Positions 10,040-22,680 of a stretch of DNA of 64,000 nt are shown in pieces. The first letter of the stretch is position 1, and each line of letters opens with the position of its first letter. The notes under the pieces were generated by a model. The model had not been told where the DNA came from. It worked only from the letters and a program-made list of their open reading frames with translations, and ran no database searches. Made by a program: the position numbers and the translations under genes. Source of the stretch: Diorhabda sublineata (lineage: Eukaryota > Arthropoda > Insecta > Coleoptera > Chrysomelidae); the NCBI RefSeq assembly GCF_026230105.1, contig NC_079476.1:10244709-10308708 (forward strand), given 5' to 3'.

Positions 10040-10610
10040 TTATTTTAATAAATATGACATTAGTATAAGTCATAAAGGACATATTATATATTATATATTA
10101 TCCAAATATTTCACTAAATTTTAAACTAAAACACCAACAAACTAAAGAATTCATATCAAGTGCCTTCAATCAAGTTACTAATTGTAACGCTGTCTACATA
10201 GGGAAAACATCTCAGTATTTAGATAATAGACTAAGAGGTCATCAATACGTTAAAAAAATAGAACTATATTAACAAACCATGAAATATCAAAAAAAACATA
10301 AATTAATATAAAGATTCAAAAATTCTTGAAACGGAATGTAATATACGAAAAAGGGAATTTTTAGAAATGGTTCACATTCATAAGAACGAAAAAGCTATGA
10401 ATGATAAAAAAGATCTAAATAATTTAAGTGAAATTTATAGCTCTAATACAATTCTAATAAAACTACAAATAATTTAATTGATTACCTAATTAAGGAAAAT
10501 AAATTTTTCTTATTAGAACAAAGTTCCAAGTTGATTTTATCTTTATTCTGATATTCATGATGAAGGTGATCTACAGATCAATATAAATAAGCAAATTGTC
10601 ACTATTTATT
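10040..10610 (+). pseudogene. PLE-B 3' end: GIY-YIG endonuclease remnant and 3' tail
   Basis: Matches 8310-8930 with differences. The core 'CNAVYIGKTSQYLDN' keeps the Gly of YIG, then frameshifts and small deletions break the frame near 10255 and 10300. Coding resemblance ends near 10425. Untranslated sequence continues through 'aaataaatttttcttatta' and 'ctacagatcaatataaataa' to about 10610, a region also present in complement at about 31300-31400. No reverse transcriptase region is attached. Confidence 0.7.
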
Positions 10611-11138
10611 TATTTATATATTTAAACATTATAGTTATTCACGGAATTGAATATTAAAAGATCTAAGCAGTGAACATTTCAAAAAGAAATATTTCCATAT
10701 TTGCAATACGATTTCATTTTTATTTCCTTTGTTTCTAGGGATCTTATGGGATAGTTAAGTTGGCGTATAATGAAGAAGACGATACGCATTATGTGAGTAT
10801 GAAACACTGATTTATTTACATCATAATAAACTAGGGCGACTGAGGTGAGATCCTTTTAGAATATAACTAAAGAGACCAACCTGCATAGTAAACTAATGAA
10901 CGTACGTGGACGTCGAGAAGACGTAGTCAACAGACAATTCACATAAATCCTAAAGAATTTTGGAAAATTTTTTAAAACTTTCCTCTATATCTTCTTTGAG
11001 CATTTTTTTGTGAAAAATTTTAAATGGTAAAAAAATTTGTATAGTGATACTTTCGAAGAAAGTGAGACAACAATTATAAAACATACACATTTTATTTATT
11101 AAAAATCTTTGAATTACAGTTTTGTCAATTGAAATATA
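10611..11138. other. Spacer, nothing recognised
   Basis: A single 79-codon minus-strand frame overlaps the start of the next element and has no recognisable content. Confidence 0.4.
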
Positions 11139-11699
11139 CAGTGTGTTCCGGGACATGATGCAAAAAATTCGGGAGCGAGTAGATGACATGAAAATAATGC
11201 TGAGCGAAATCAGAACTTATTTGAGTATATGTTTTAAATCATACATTTGAACACTATGATTTTTTATTAGATGATTACGTAGGTCCATGTAGTGTTTGAC
11301 GAAATAAATAATTTTACACTACTATCTGAAGGCCAGTGGCGTCTCAAGCTCAATGCTTAACAATTTGTAACTTTTACAGGGAAAACCTGAACAATCTAAA
11401 GATATGTATAATTTTTAGGTCGTTGTACATTCCAAGGAAACATTCTAAAGGAAATTATCATGAATTATAATTATTTATTGAAAATACTTGGAGAACTAAT
11501 GAATGAACAAATTAAAATTTGTACTACATACTATCGAAGATCATAACACTAGCATTAGCAAAAACTTGAAATAAATAATGATAATAAAATAAGTTAATAA
11601 TTAGCACATCGTAGTTTCAACATGGTAGAATTGTCCTTAGTGAATATGCCAACATGCATTTGAACACCTATACAACATATATACACAACTATAGGAACA

Positions 11700-12500
11700 C
11701 CAGCTGTAGAGCAAAATTCATTAGATGGAGTTGATACTGATCCCACAACTAGCATACGCAGAATGTCACAACAATTCAACCTATCAACGACTACTATTTA
11801 TAGGATTCTCCAGGAGCAACTTCTTTACCCCTTTCACATCCAGTAAGTGCATGCCATGGAAGTAGAGGATTATCTAGCAAGAATGTCCTACACTCGTTGG
11901 TTTCAAATAATAATATATTTGTTGGAGAAGTACTGTTTACTGATGAAGTTGGTTACATACGAGACATTTTTATTAATTCCCATAATTTAGGTTAATGGGC
12001 AGATGAAAATCCTTAAAATTCAAACAAAGAATCTACAACGATTTTGTGTTAATGTTTAGGCAGAAATAGTGGATAATAATATAGTTGGTCCATATTTTTA
12101 TGATAATAACCTAAATAGTCAACGGTACTTAGAATTTCTCCAAAATGTTTTCCCACCAATGTTATGTGATATTCCTCTGAACATTCGCAGAGGCAGATGT
12201 TCATGCACGATGGAGCCCTTCTCCACTTCCTAAATGCTGTAAAAAATCATCTTAATAATATTTTTCCTCATAAGTGGATTAGTCGGGAAGGTCCTTTTGT
12301 ATGGCCACCATGTTCCCCAGATTTAAATACAATGAATTCGTTTTTTAGGAGTATCTTAAAAGGTTGGTATATGTAACACTGGTAAACATGAGGAACGAAA
12401 TGATCGATAGAATAAACTTCCATTGTGACGCTAGCCAACTAATTTTTTTTCCTTACTTAAGTCACACGATGTTCGACTGTCTGCAGTTCAATTAGAAATG
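11700..12500 (+). pseudogene. DD41D-type transposase pseudogene
   Basis: Plus-strand translation with shifts shows a helix-turn-helix segment ('QQFNLSTTTIYRIL' near 11775-11815), the first catalytic block 'VLFTDEVGYIRD' near 11928, the second 'MFMHDGALLHF' near 12197, and the third 'WPPCSPDLNTMNSFF' near 12303. From the Asp of HDGA to the position of the third acidic residue there are 41 residues, the spacing of DD41D (rosa/Visitor-like) members of IS630-Tc1-mariner. That third residue is Asn here (AAT). Several stops and shifts interrupt the frame, so it cannot be active. Confidence 0.75.
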
Positions 12501-12781
12501 TTTGATTATGTTTTTGTACCTCCTGTAGGTATTTTCAATAAATGGTTACAATTTATGAAAATTTTTATCAAAATTTCTCTTTAGGGCGAACGGTTTCTTT
12601 GGATTGCACAACGATCTAAAAATCTACATATCTCTTAAACCATAAATTTTATCGAATTAAACAAAGAGCACCTTTTTGTCAAAAAATCGATTGAGAAAGT
12701 AATTTTTCCTTTAGCTTGTACAGGTTGTCCCTGTGAAAGTTGCGGATTGTTAACAGTGTAAAATTATTTACCTCATCAAAC

Positions 12782-12818
12782 ACTAAACTACACTACACTA
12801 CACTACACTATACTACAC
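12782..12818. repeat. (CACTA)n tandem repeat in transposon arm
   Basis: About six imperfect CACTA units. The left arm of the same element (near 11295) and the related copy near 19755 lack the expansion, so it arose within this copy. Confidence 0.7.
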
Positions 12819-13007
12819 GGACATTCGTAATTATCCATTGAAAATTCAAAATGTTCGACTGTATAGTTTAGAAATTATACTTAAATTCAAGTCCTGATTT
12901 CGCAACTTTAAAGACCTATAACTCAGGATAGATTTTTTTATATGACAGCATTATTTTCATGTCTTCTACTCCTTGATTTTTTGCATGAAGTCCCGGAACA
13001 CCCTTTA

Positions 13008-16000
13008 TATTCAAGTTGAAGGTCGTCGTTTTTATAGGTTTTTCATCCTAATTCAACTTTTCATATTAGATTTTTTCAATATTACAGTATAAAAAGTATA
13101 AAAATATAAAGTATAAAAACTGAACGAAGAGTTTTACTAATGCGTATAGAAAGTCTGAAAATTTATTAGCATGAGAATCTAAAAGTTTTAAAGATTAATA
13201 ATGATGAAATTCCTTTGGTTTATTGAGACTGTGATTGCTGGAGTATTTAAAAGAGAAATAATTGTGATTGTCTACCCATAAACATCCCATCATTTTTCAA
13301 CCGACTTAAAATAGGAGAAAGTTTTTAAATCGATTGTATATTTTTTGTATATACGTTACACGATCATTTCTCCAATTTTGAGATGATTTTTTTTTCGGTA
13401 GATCATCCATCAGATGTACTAGTTCAGTATAAATTTCATTGGAACAGTACTGTCCGAGAAAATAAGCAAGAATTAAACACACTGTTTTCCGAGATTCATT
13501 GTAGTTTTGTATATATTTAGAGGATCTGATTAAAAAAAAAGATTTCCATAAATTAATAATTCTTTCTGACGAAACTACTACTTTTCTTTATTCAAGGCAT
13601 GTTAAATCAGCTTTCTTACTTACAAGTTGACAAAGATTTATTGACGAACTATGAATAATTGGCAGACTCATGTCTCTGAACATGTTCACTGAAATTGTAG
13701 CTTATTAATAGTATTACTCGGCTGCGATGAGTTCCACTTGACGCAAAAAATTGATTTTGAACCCGATGTTAATGTAATGACATTTTTTCTCAATTTTATC
13801 TTTCACAATTAAATTCATAATCGTCAATTCTTCTGATTTTGTAAAATAGTACATATACTTACTGCCTAAGCAGTTAACTTTTCTTGTTACTTTTTCGTGG
13901 CAAGAAGTCATAGACAATAAACGTAACGCAAAGGAGGCTCGAGGACTTATGGCTTCAGAGAAGAATATTCGAAATTTCTTTCGTAGATGAAATAATAATG
14001 CATGAACTATTGGAGCAATATTTGGCCAAGTAATAAAATCCCTCGAAAGGAAAACACATTATGTAAAATGATGGGAAATGTTCTCTTTCTGAATCCATTT
14101 AAAAATATTTTGTATTAGAAGAGGAACAAGAACCATAAACCCAAAAACTACTACACAATACATAAAAGCAGCCTAGAATACAGTGCTCATTTTCAGGATG
14201 TTTGCGAACTATTGGAACGAGAAAGCAATTGAAAATAATTATAATTTTGTCATATGGAGAGGCAATTGATATAAATGCTTAAGAATGAAAATATGTTCTG
14301 TGATATAAAAGTATACAAAAACTATAAAAAAATTTCTCTTCATCATCAGTTTTTTAAAACAAGCATCATGCGATAAATAATATACTATTAATTCAAACTG
14401 AGCGAGATTCGGAAAAATTGAAATCCTTTCGAAATTATTGAGATGCATTATATTATGAAATAACTGATCAGCAGATTAAGGACTTCGAAAACTCATGAAT
14501 ATTATAACTTTTTTTTTCAATAAATAAATGTCGAATTGATGTTTTCGCTTCAAATTTCAAATTTGTTAAAAAAATCTTTAATTTGAGCAACCAAGGCTTT
14601 ACCAGACCATCCTTGACGATGTAAATGAAAATGCTCTGGTGGAGCATACATTTTCCAAATACACGGTCAAGCACTAGAGGAAAATCAGCTTGCATACTTT
14701 GTATTACTTGGTCATAAATTAAGAATTGTCAAAATTTCCCCAAAACTTCTACATATATTGCATATCTTCTAGAAATGTTTCTCTAATTTCCAATCTTGAA
14801 AACTCATTTGTAAGTAAACTGATGTGGTCAACTCATGACGTTGATATAATCCCGATAATTTATATTTATTGCTTGTTATTTAAGATTATTTTTATCCAGC
14901 TCATCCTAATTATAAAATAATGAGGGATTATATAACAGGTTAGACAAACCTGTAGGCTCTGAAAAGGAGGTCTCAGTTTCCAATTGTTGATAATTTGATA
15001 AGTAACTTTGGAAAGATTTTTCGCAAACATTTATTTATAATCTTTTTTCATGAAAATGTACCACAACTTTCAGCAGCATGGTTGAATACATGACATGATG
15101 TAGCTCTATTTTTTGAGGATCATGAAGAATGAACATGTTTTTCTCAAACAGCTCCACCAGCACTATATGCATCAAATTTGCGGTAGACAAATCTGAAATC
15201 AACTTTTTTGCATATTTGAACCGGTTTTATTTACTAAATACTAAGAAATTTTTTTCTCCATGATGCATACAAAAGAGAAAAGTTTTACATTAATTTATTC
15301 CTGTGTCGCCAACTTTTTCCGTATTCATTAATCCAGTCAAATTATAGAATCCAATACAATTTCACTTTTTCAATCAGTTCTAACCATACTTGACAAAAAA
15401 TGATCAATCTACTCTAACAATTAACTCTGTAAATGTACAATTTAAATTCAAATACGCATTTAATTAATTATTCATCAAGCATCATTAATTTTTTTCAATT
15501 GACAAACCTCATTAATTATCTAATGCCCAATTTCCGATATTAGCAATTTCACAAAAAAAACATTAATTGGGAGTTTTATTATATTTCTTTAATTTGTTTT
15601 GAACGAAATCGTTCAGATGGGAGGGAAACCGTTTAATTGATAAATTCAATGATATAACGATCAATCACCCACTTAATAATACGATAATTAGAGGGGAAAA
15701 AATGACGGTAATGACGTAAATGAAATGAATGTTAACATTGACGTACTCATATAACTCATATCAACATTTATTATCAGAAAAATCATTTCTGTTTATGAAT
15801 ATTTTGTTGAGTCAATTGATAACAAAATATTTGATGAATTATCCTAAATACAGATAATCAAGTAAAGTAGAGAACTACAAGCGAAGAAAGAAAGAAAGTA
15901 AAAAAGAAAAATAGTAGAAAAAATTGAATCACATGATAGAATTTAGATAAATAGGAAAAGGCTCCAATTCGAGGTAATGTGAATACTTACCCAGAAATTT

Positions 16001-16149
16001 AATTTATATGTCATAAATGGTGTTTGATTTGAAATTTCAATTGTCGCTTTCCGTCGATAAACGTTTTAAACATTTGCTGCTAAGAAAACGGATGAAGTTA
16101 TAAGTACACAACAATATGGATATACATCAAACTAACTAAACGGAACTAA
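13008..16149. other. Long AT-rich stretch without recognisable genes
   Basis: Minus-strand frames at 13714-13917, 14239-14448 and 14468-14695 and a plus frame at 14726-14920 are all under 80 codons and show no motif. Bases about 15880-15930 are purine-rich (GAAA repeats). The minus strand from about 15200 to 14460 gives a series of broken open stretches that might be an old transposase, but I could not tie them to a family. Confidence 0.35.
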
Positions 16150-16490
16150 CAAAAACTGAAAATTATAGCTCTTGTATACCTGAATAATCCCGTGCATTTT
16201 GATATATCTGATTCTGAACTCATAAATAAGTTGGTGAATGTCTTAGTCCCGGTTAAATTATCTGTAGAAGTGCTTTATCGCTCTGATGCCAATTTGTGCA
16301 CGGCTAATGCTACTTTTAAGTTTTTGTTTTAACTGAACGGAAATGATTTACGTTTGGCCGCATTAAAAATCGACGGCAGAAAGAATCGAGTGGCGTATTA
16401 AGCTACTTACAAATTCCTTATAATGAGTGTGATAATTGGAATGTTAATCTCAAATAATTGTCCAAGCAAACAGCATATGAAAAGTAGATT
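16150..16490 (+). pseudogene. hAT transposase fragment
   Basis: The plus-strand translation reads 'YLNNPVHFDISDSELINKLV', then 'PVKLSVEVLYRSDANLCTAN' and 'ATFKFLF', and after a stop 'DLRLAALKIDGRKNRVAY'. This matches the arrangement of a known insect hAT branch: an L.P.K...E.LCRRDA..LTA.....F block followed by a K.RI.ERR segment. Neither the BED zinc finger nor the C-terminal dimerisation region is evident, and I could not find paired ends. The minus-strand 86-codon frame at 16492-16752 is downstream and unassigned. Confidence 0.5.
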
Positions 16491-17380
16491 ATTACGTTAA
16501 CTCAAAATCTGAAGAACAACTGCGAAATTGAAAAAGAAGATAAGAGGGAAGTTGAAATGCAATCAATATATAGATTGAGAGTAACAAAACTGATTTATTA
16601 TTAAAAGAAAAACTCCAGTTTGAAGTACAGAACAGTATGGAAAGATTCAAAGAAAGCGAATTGTTTAGAATTATGAAATAGAAAATGAATCTGTTTGGAA
16701 CAACTTTCACAAGATTCTTCTTGTCTTCTAAGATTTTATTCTCGCAATCCAAAGAAATAATGCATTATCATGTTAACTACCAAAAGTGACGGCAACGCAC
16801 ATGTTGATCTCTGAGATGTGGAGTGTAGGTAGAATAAGATAAATTCCTCATCTTGCCTAATAGAAATACCTAATTAAGGTTGAAACGAAAAGACATTATA
16901 GATAAGTATTTGTTGATTTCTCCAAAAATTTCCATGTTAATTTAAGATATATGATTATGTTACTCTGAAGTAGAATTTTTGTTTATTAAGAGATTAAAGT
17001 TGTTAAGATTGATATTAAAGTTGAGAGATTTAAGTTCAACATTTTGTATGCGTAAGATTTTATTTTGATTTATTCTACAAACATTTACTTGATTATTTCA
17101 GTAAAATAAAAAGAGATTTTCATGTGAAACAATGATTTTAGTTGTTCTTAATCACGTAGTTATCCTGGTTTTCCGGTATTACAAAAACAGTCCTTCAGGA
17201 TATGACTACAATTTCCATAGGATTGTACCTACATGTATATATAATAAAAATTAATTCTTCCATTGGATACGGATGTTCTTCCCTTATTTCCCCACGTTAG
17301 ACATAATTCCCATATCTTTTCAAAAGAATGATATGCTATTTGGCCAAATGTATGGCAAATATTTGTAATAAATCAATATA
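16491..17380. other. Spacer, nothing recognised
   Basis: Plus-strand sequence at 16500-16760 gives a Glu/Lys-rich, coil-like broken frame that may be the end of the hAT fragment, but I cannot support it. The rest is AT-rich. Confidence 0.35.
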
Positions 17381-17790
17381 CAGGGTGATTGATTAATGTA
17401 ATAAATTGCAGTGCCTCTTTTGTCCTTTGAGATATCAGATTGAAAATTAAAGGGATTATAGCCATCATTAGTCTTCACATTTCAAAATTATTCTTACGAG
17501 GTGCTCTAGAATGCTTTACTATATCAAAGTTACATTTTGTTCAATGAAACCCCCTATATTTTATTGCATATTTAGAATCAGCTTGACTCCTCCGTTACAA
17601 TGATACAGGGTTGTGATGTCTTCTACGAGGTATTTAAGAAGTTATAACCAATTTTCCATCATTAGAATAGCTATAAAAATTATTCAATTCGTCATTATTC
17701 ATTGATTCTGATATAGGGTGAATCAAAATACTGATACATTATTTTCTCGTTTTTTGAGAAGAATCGCCGTGTATTTTATGTAATTTCTAT
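17381..17790. repeat. Tc1/mariner-type terminal repeat fragment
   Basis: Begins at TA followed by 'cagggtgattgattaatgta', close to the terminus 'cagggtgattcattaagaat' of the element at 32378. It continues with 'atgaaaccccctatatttta' and a second internal 'acagggttgtgatgtct'. No matching right end is seen nearby, so I read it as one solo or truncated end of a related element. Confidence 0.5.
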
Positions 17791-18094
17791 AGTTACAAAA
17801 AATTTATGTGTTGTTTTGTCGGTCACAGGAAGTTTAGCAAATCAAAATTAAATTATTTTTTGACGGTACACCGGGTCTATTGAAAGCCATTTCCCAGAAA
17901 ATATCAATATCTACAGATAGAGTAAACGAAACTGCTACTAAACAGTTCTTTGCTTACTTTGTCTAGAACAAAGTAACCCTGGGCTCCTTTTTACTAAGGT
18001 TGCTTCTTTAATATGCGTTAAGCGTTGCCAATAGATCTTTTCAGTATACTCACTTGCGTCAAAGTTAATTGCTGTTAATTGAAAAGTTCTAACT

Positions 18095-18355
18095 TTAACT
18101 GAGTTTCTTGTAACGCCATTTTTTTGCTTTCAGTATCCTTCGCAATCCCAGTTCCCTTATTTGTTCCCTGGAATCTGTTATTATGGTCAAAAGAATGTTT
18201 TCTAGATCATCAAAATATGCATTGCTCTGAATGACAGAATCTATGACCTTGTGATACTTTTTATCCATACATCTAGAATACTTAATAAGCTTCCAAAGAT
18301 TTTTTGCATCATTCGAGCATAAATTGCTCTCCTTCATAATGAACCAAACTTTCAC
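18095..18355 (-). pseudogene. Fragment of a repeated insect protein of unknown function
   Basis: An 86-codon minus-strand frame whose second half, 'VIQSNAYFDDLENILLTIIT' followed by 'DSREQIRELGLRRILKAKKW', looks helical and amphipathic. It resembles a multi-copy uncharacterised protein family I associate with insect genomes, in which a V(I/H)QRNAFFAHPEN-like block precedes a REL.LRRI segment. The frame is short, without a clear start context, and the flanking sequence does not extend the resemblance, so it is probably a partial copy. The family assignment is from memory and needs a search. Confidence 0.4.
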
Positions 18356-18747
18356 AATAGAATTACTAAATTTTATGAAGTATTCTCAGATCCGTCCATT
18401 TACTTTCACTCCTTCCCATACGACAGGTACGAAATCACGACCAAAGCGATAAATAAGGTAAATATTTTTTGTTTTTAAGGCCGTGGCGGACAAAATAAAT
18501 TATTAATACCAGAAACCACTTTTGCAGTGTCGTTTTATACATCCAGTGTCCAGGAATCCGGCGGACATGAATTAAATGAAAGAAAATTTTTTACAATTAA
18601 TATTTAAACCTAAACACAACTTTCTAAAACTATTACAGCAAGGTAATAAACCATTTTATTTTTTTCTGCTCCTTAAAAAGATTTGCACTCGTTTTTTTAA
18701 AATAATTATTTCCAGTAAACATCCTAAACATGGAAAACATGAAATAA

Positions 18748-18751
<4 letters not shown>
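18356..18751. other. Spacer, nothing recognised
   Basis: Contains no supported feature. The 82-codon plus frame from 18576 runs into the AT microsatellite and is an artefact of it. Confidence 0.4.

Positions 18752-18801
<50 letters not shown>
18752..18801. repeat. (AT)n microsatellite
   Basis: About 25 uninterrupted AT units. Confidence 0.95.
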
Positions 18802-18805
<4 letters not shown>

Positions 18806-19213
18806 AATAACATTTTTTTTCTGAAAAATCAGGGAAATAGAGAGGAAAATGTTATATTTTGATAAAACGACTTTCTTTTTAAAGACTAGTAATAATAATA
18901 ATATGTCATCATGTGACGATCTTACCGACCCTGATATTATATGAAATATAAGTTTCTAAAATAATCCGGAAATTTATCTAGTGGATTTCAGAAATAATGT
19001 ACTTTGATATTTGCTACTAAAATTTGAAAGTTTCTCAGCACATTTTCCACAATCAAAATTTTCGATTATCAACAGAAAACTTTTTCAAGTTATAACTTTC
19101 ATAGAAGCTGTATCTTTCATCAATTTAAGTATGTGAGGAGCATGAAATATTCCATCTTCCATCTTATTCATACCAACATTCGGAAATTTGCTACAAATAA
19201 TATTGAAAAAATC
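18802..19213. other. Spacer, nothing recognised
   Basis: AT-rich sequence without a supported feature. It leads into the truncated left arm of the next element. Confidence 0.35.
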
Positions 19214-19985
19214 TCTGTACAATCTAAAGATAGCAAGATCGGTTTTTTAACAAAAAGGTACTTTTTTGTAGATAAAATTTATGGTTTAGTTTAGAAGGTA
19301 TGTAGATTTCGATATTGTTGTACATGCCAAGGAAACCATTCACCATAAAGAGACATTCTGAAGAAAATTATCATATATTGTCCAACATTTTATAACTGCC
19401 GTAAGGAAAAAATTGAAATGTAGAAAAATTTTGTTGGTTAGCGTACAACTTATTAAATAAAAACAAAAAAAGCTATAATAAATGTTCGAAGCTTACTTAA
19501 TTTATGTATTTTTAATAAATAATTACAATTACAATGATAATTTTGTTCAGAATATCTTTTTATGATGAACGGTTTCCTTCGCATGTACAACGATCTGAAA
19601 ATATATATATCCATACATTATCTCGATTTAAAAAAGTACCTTTTTCCTAAAAAATCGATTGATAAATTCATTTTTCCTATCTTTAGATTGTACGGGTTGT
19701 TCCTGTAAAAGTTACGGATTGTTAACCATGAGCCGCCTCTGGCCTCCAGATAGTAGTGTAGAATTATTTATTCCATCAAAAATGGCCATAGGTAACTATC
19801 CATTAAAAATTCATGTTGTTCGATTGGAAATTTAGAAAATATACTTAAAATATAAGTTCTGTTTACGCAACTTTAAAGGCATATAACTCAGAAGCAAAGG
19901 GTGGTCGATTTTTTTGTCACAGCATTATTTTCACGTCATATATTGACTCCAGAATTTTTTGTATCAAGTCCCAGAACACTCTGTA
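19214..19985. mobile_element. Internally deleted relative of the 11.1-13.0 kb DD41D element
   Basis: Bases 19540-19985 follow 12560-13007 closely ('gcgcaactttaaaggcatat'-like words, 'agcattattttcacgtcat', and the end 'caagtcccagaacactctg'). Bases 19214-19400 are the inverted inner arm ('gtacatgccaaggaaaccat' against its complement near 19570-19600). Only about 140 bases separate the arms, with no transposase, so this is a non-autonomous derivative. The outer ~300 bases of the left arm are missing. The minus frame at 19917-20141 overlaps its right end and is not a gene. Confidence 0.65.
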
Positions 19986-22628
19986 TAATGGTGAAAGTAT
20001 GATTCTCCTTATTACATTGTCTTTAGCCACAGTTGAAAAATTTCTTACAAGCAAACATTTTTTCACAATAAATTTGCTTTGCTTTACTGTCCTACATATA
20101 AATGAAGCAAGGGTGTGTCGTGAATCTATTTTGGTGACCAAGTAAAAAATTAATTATTTCCACATCCCCATAGATCAGACATTGATGATACGAGTAATTC
20201 ATTTCCATGTTATTCTTTGAGTTCTGTTGATTGGGAACTGATTCATACCTATTTCCATTATACAGTAAAACACATTTTTAAACTTTTACAATAAAGAGGT
20301 CCTACTCAGTCCATTATCCTTCGAAGCCTATGTCTAATAGCAGCTTCGCTATATCAGAGAAAACTAAAAAATTGTTATAACACAGTATCTAGCGTTCTAC
20401 ATATTTGTTATTATTACTGTGGTGCCAATATTTTTTTTAGTTCTGATTCTCATTTCCATAGATCGAGATCATTTTGAGTAAATAACTATGGAATAGATGT
20501 GTCACCCTAGTATTCACTTTCACTGGTAGAATGTACCGATTTCTGTGAATTTGGCAAAATAATTGTTTCTAAGGGCATGCGAATTATGTTTCAAGAGTAG
20601 ATAGGCTAAAGGAGATTCTCATTCTCTAAACAAAATTAACAATTATCGACATAATTTTTGGCTACATCCAGATAATAGGCAAAGTCTAATCAAGGACCTT
20701 TTTTTTCCACAGTTGTCAAGACTCAACATGATTATAGAAGTAACCCATGGTTTATCCAGTTTGTTCATATTAAACTTGAAATAATCAGCATAAGTCTTCT
20801 TCACAAAGCCTCTAATTAATTAAGTCAAACTGTTCTATTACCATTAATATAAATGAATGAGAAGATCTAAGATTTGCATGCCGGTTCATAACATATTATT
20901 TAGCTGTGTAACCAAACGCTGCGCTCATAACCTATCTGCTCGCCTCAATTCCAAATGTTTCAGCTAGTATTTTTGAATCCGGACGATTTCGTAAAAAAAT
21001 ATTATATTTAACGCAGCGTTTTGCTGCTTTTTGTCACTCGTCACTAGTACCGTGATACAAAAATAACTATTATTGCTATTGTTGTTCAAATTATAAGATA
21101 TGCAAAAAGCATAAAAATAAGAGCACATAAGCACATAATATATTTGTACCCTGGGCACCTGGAAACAAAACAACAATTTTTTCGTAGAGCAGATCAAGCA
21201 TATCCTGTTATAGCTATACTAATTTAAAATTCAGCGATAAATCTTGGCAAAAATGAATTAATCTTCCCAGAAGCAAGTTTCGGGCCCGCCGAGTCTATGA
21301 TTAAAAAACTGTATGCAACAAGGAATTATTGATAAATTACCTTAACAACAATTTTAAGTAATATTTCATTTATTCCAATCATCCAGCCTGAGAAAAATTC
21401 TTGAAATTTCAAAAATCTCACATTAACTTTTTATATAAGCTTTCAATTATTAGCCAAATGAAAGTGTATTGATAGCAAATTATTAAATATAAATGAATAC
21501 GAATTATCAGATACTGAACATTTTTGAACTTGACATTCAAGTACCATAAATTCAGGAAGTTCCTGACAATAATAGATCCATTTTACAAATATATGGAAAT
21601 AGATGAAAAATGAAACTAGCATCTAGCTTAATATAATATGGAATACAACACTGTATACACGAACATACAATATTGGATAACGCAAACAAGTTCTGTTATA
21701 GAAGAGTTAAATTAGAATTCGTTTTATTGTACAATTATTCAACAGATTATATTTATAATGAGCCTATTGAAAATAAAATAATGTACTTACATTCAGATAG
21801 CGCTCTGCAATCAATTTAATAATAAAATTATTACCGAGCACATGAATCGTATGGATTTAAAAGAGCAAGTAATTAATAAATATGTCCCAAATCATAAAAA
21901 GAGAATAAAATATACAAGTTATGCCAAGCACAATTTACTCATTAAATATTCTTCTAAGTTTATAATCTGTTTACAAACCATATTCAACATTGAAATAATC
22001 CTCAACCCGGGCCTGAATCATGTCCAAAGAGATGAACTGCTGATTGCTGTTTACGCTGTGCTTGCGTGACAACTTTTTATTGTCTATATTTGAAATCTCC
22101 TTTTGAGAGTGGATGACCCGGGTTCATTCGATGAAATATTTTTGTGAAAGTTTTGTATTTTGGTTGCTTTCTGGATATAACAATTCATACTGCAATCCAA
22201 CCTCAAAAGCATTTTTGTGCTTATACACAAAACACTCGTTCGTAAAATGATTATTATGAGGCGTATATATCAAAAAAAGCTTTGACAAAACCAACAATAG
22301 CATATAATCTGTAAATTGTTTAATATGTTTTCCTCGATAACATAATCAAGCAAGATTGTGTGGAATTGATGTTTTGAGCAAAATCAATGAAAAGTCTCGA
22401 TAAAGAAGCATCACTTAGTTTTATGAAATTGTTCCAAAATTTTACGTAAATTGAACCCTGATAATGATTATTGTTGAAGGGATAAGCTAGATCCGTTATT
22501 TTGCATCATAATGTGGTTCAATTGAATGTGAAAATTTATGGATATTTGTGGAGAATATGCGCTGTACTCACTATCAGAAAAGAAACCTTCTTATATAATA
22601 AACCAATTGAAATATTCTTAAAAATGCA

Positions 22629-22680
22629 TTAATTGCGAGTATTCAGAGTATAGGTTAATTGCGAGTAATCAGAGTATAGG
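22629..22680. repeat. 26-bp direct tandem duplication
   Basis: Two copies of 'ttaattgcgagtattcagag' plus 'tatagg', differing at one base (tattc against taatc). Nothing coding is involved. Confidence 0.9.

Larger units (their letters stand above)
11139..13007 (+). mobile_element. Tc1/mariner-superfamily element of DD41D type, decayed
   Basis: The ends are inverted repeats: 'cagtgtgttccgggacatga' on the left, and 'gtcccggaacacccttta' on the right. Similarity continues inward for several hundred bases ('gacatgaaaataatgct' near 11186 against its complement near 12945, and 'gtcgttgtacattccaagga' near 11411 against its complement near 12600). A degraded transposase lies between. TA bases adjoin both ends, as expected for this superfamily. 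A shorter relative is at 19214-19985, so the family is repeated in this genome. Confidence 0.75.

Noticed and set aside
15880..15930. Purine-rich tract considered as a regulatory or polypurine element
   Set aside because: Irregular GAAA repeats with no adjacent LTR or gene.
17381..17790. Complete Tc1/mariner element
   Set aside because: Only one terminus is recognisable and no transposase or second end was found.
18576..18824. Plus-strand frame ending in Tyr-Ile repeats
   Set aside because: Its C-terminal half is the (AT)n microsatellite and the rest shows no motif.
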